Shown: in pieces, positions 63,723 to 64,000 of the stretch | Position numbering within the stretch: the first letter of the stretch is position 1 | How the letters are laid out: each line of letters begins with the position of its first letter | NCBI GenBank assembly: GCA_022828595.1 | Contig: JAKGHH010000003.1 | Location: 58,641,759-58,705,758 of the forward strand | DNA: 64,000 nucleotides | Source: Nelumbo lutea | Taxonomy: Eukaryota; Streptophyta; Magnoliopsida; Proteales; Nelumbonaceae | Direction: 5' to 3' | Made by a program: the position numbers and the translations under genes | The notes under the pieces: model-generated | Database searches by the model: none | What the model was told of the DNA's origin: nothing | Seen by the model: only the letters and a program-made list of their open reading frames with translations

Positions 63723-64000
63723 ATAGGTGTCAATTGGACTGGATTTGGTCCAATTCGATCCAGTCCAATGTGAGTCCATTATAAATGGGTCAGGTCCAAT
63801 CCAATGAATGTTTTGGACCAATATGGATCTGTCCAATTCAATGTCTGGACCATCCAATCTATTCAAATTCATTTTGATTTAGATTGGTTTAAACCCAAGC
63901 TTGGCCTATTGACACGTATATTCTTATCTTATACCAATGGACCAAATATTAGCTTAATCTAACCCAATCCAATATAAATTTGTTATGGACGGACCAGGTC
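63723..64000. mobile_element. Left part of a TAGG-GTGTCAATTGG element, cut by window end
   Basis: Starts TATAGGTGTCAATTGGACTG with GGATTTGGTCCAATTCGATC-type subterminal words, as at 26356-27155 and 30842. The right end lies outside the window. Confidence 0.6.

Overview
The window is nuclear DNA of a flowering plant. The evidence is spliced plant genes, plant-type LTR retrotransposons (Ale-like copia, Reina-like chromovirus, Tat-like gypsy with an archaeal-type second RNase H), L1 and RTE LINEs, and many hAT and Tourist-like MITEs. The species cannot be named from sequence alone. Large TE-filled introns suggest a woody angiosperm with a mid-sized or large genome (inference).

Host genes are few. 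(1) On the minus strand at 8380-8716 lies the first exon of a HAD-superfamily hydrolase of the Arabidopsis At2g33255 type. Its remaining exons were not found, so either its first intron runs past the left edge or the gene is broken. (2) On the plus strand from 28611 to 44936 lies a three-exon gene for a plant protein with an acidic, SUMO-interaction-like N terminus and a Cys/His-rich centre, which I tentatively match to the RPM1-interacting protein 13 (RIN13) family. Its 12.3-kb first intron holds a three-level nest: an L1 LINE inside a copia gag, and a chromovirus inside the LINE. Its second intron is an unusual 2.4-kb AT-rich tract.

Layout. 1-935: 3' end of an L1 LINE. 1-8.4 kb: repeats, including an old local duplication (1.93-6.69 kb against 7.07-7.83 kb) whose left copy was expanded by a hAT element, LINE-like sequence and a MITE. 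9.17-9.31 kb: possible tRNA-derived SINE. 10.4-12.05 kb: RTE LINE carrying two MITEs. 12.33-13.58 kb: probable solo LTR holding a 474-bp MITE with perfect 8-bp target duplications. 14.47 kb: one CACTA end. 15.73-19.02 kb: near-full but broken hAT element. 19.4-24.6 kb: minus-strand copia with two insertions. 26.36-27.16 kb: inverted-repeat element with a 15-bp-period minisatellite. 28.1-44.9 kb: the RIN13-like gene. 46.65-57.09 kb: complete but decayed Tat-like gypsy element on the minus strand with an antisense (plus-strand) gene between pol and the 3' LTR. 57.9-59.9 kb: a 1-kb tandem duplication, each unit carrying a hAT-type MITE. 61-64 kb: more MITE-like and tandem repeats.

Most transposon ORFs are broken by stops and frameshifts, so none looks autonomous today. 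Insertions could be ordered from target-site duplications, nesting and local paralogous empty sites. All judgements were made by eye. Family names rest on recognised motifs, not on searches.
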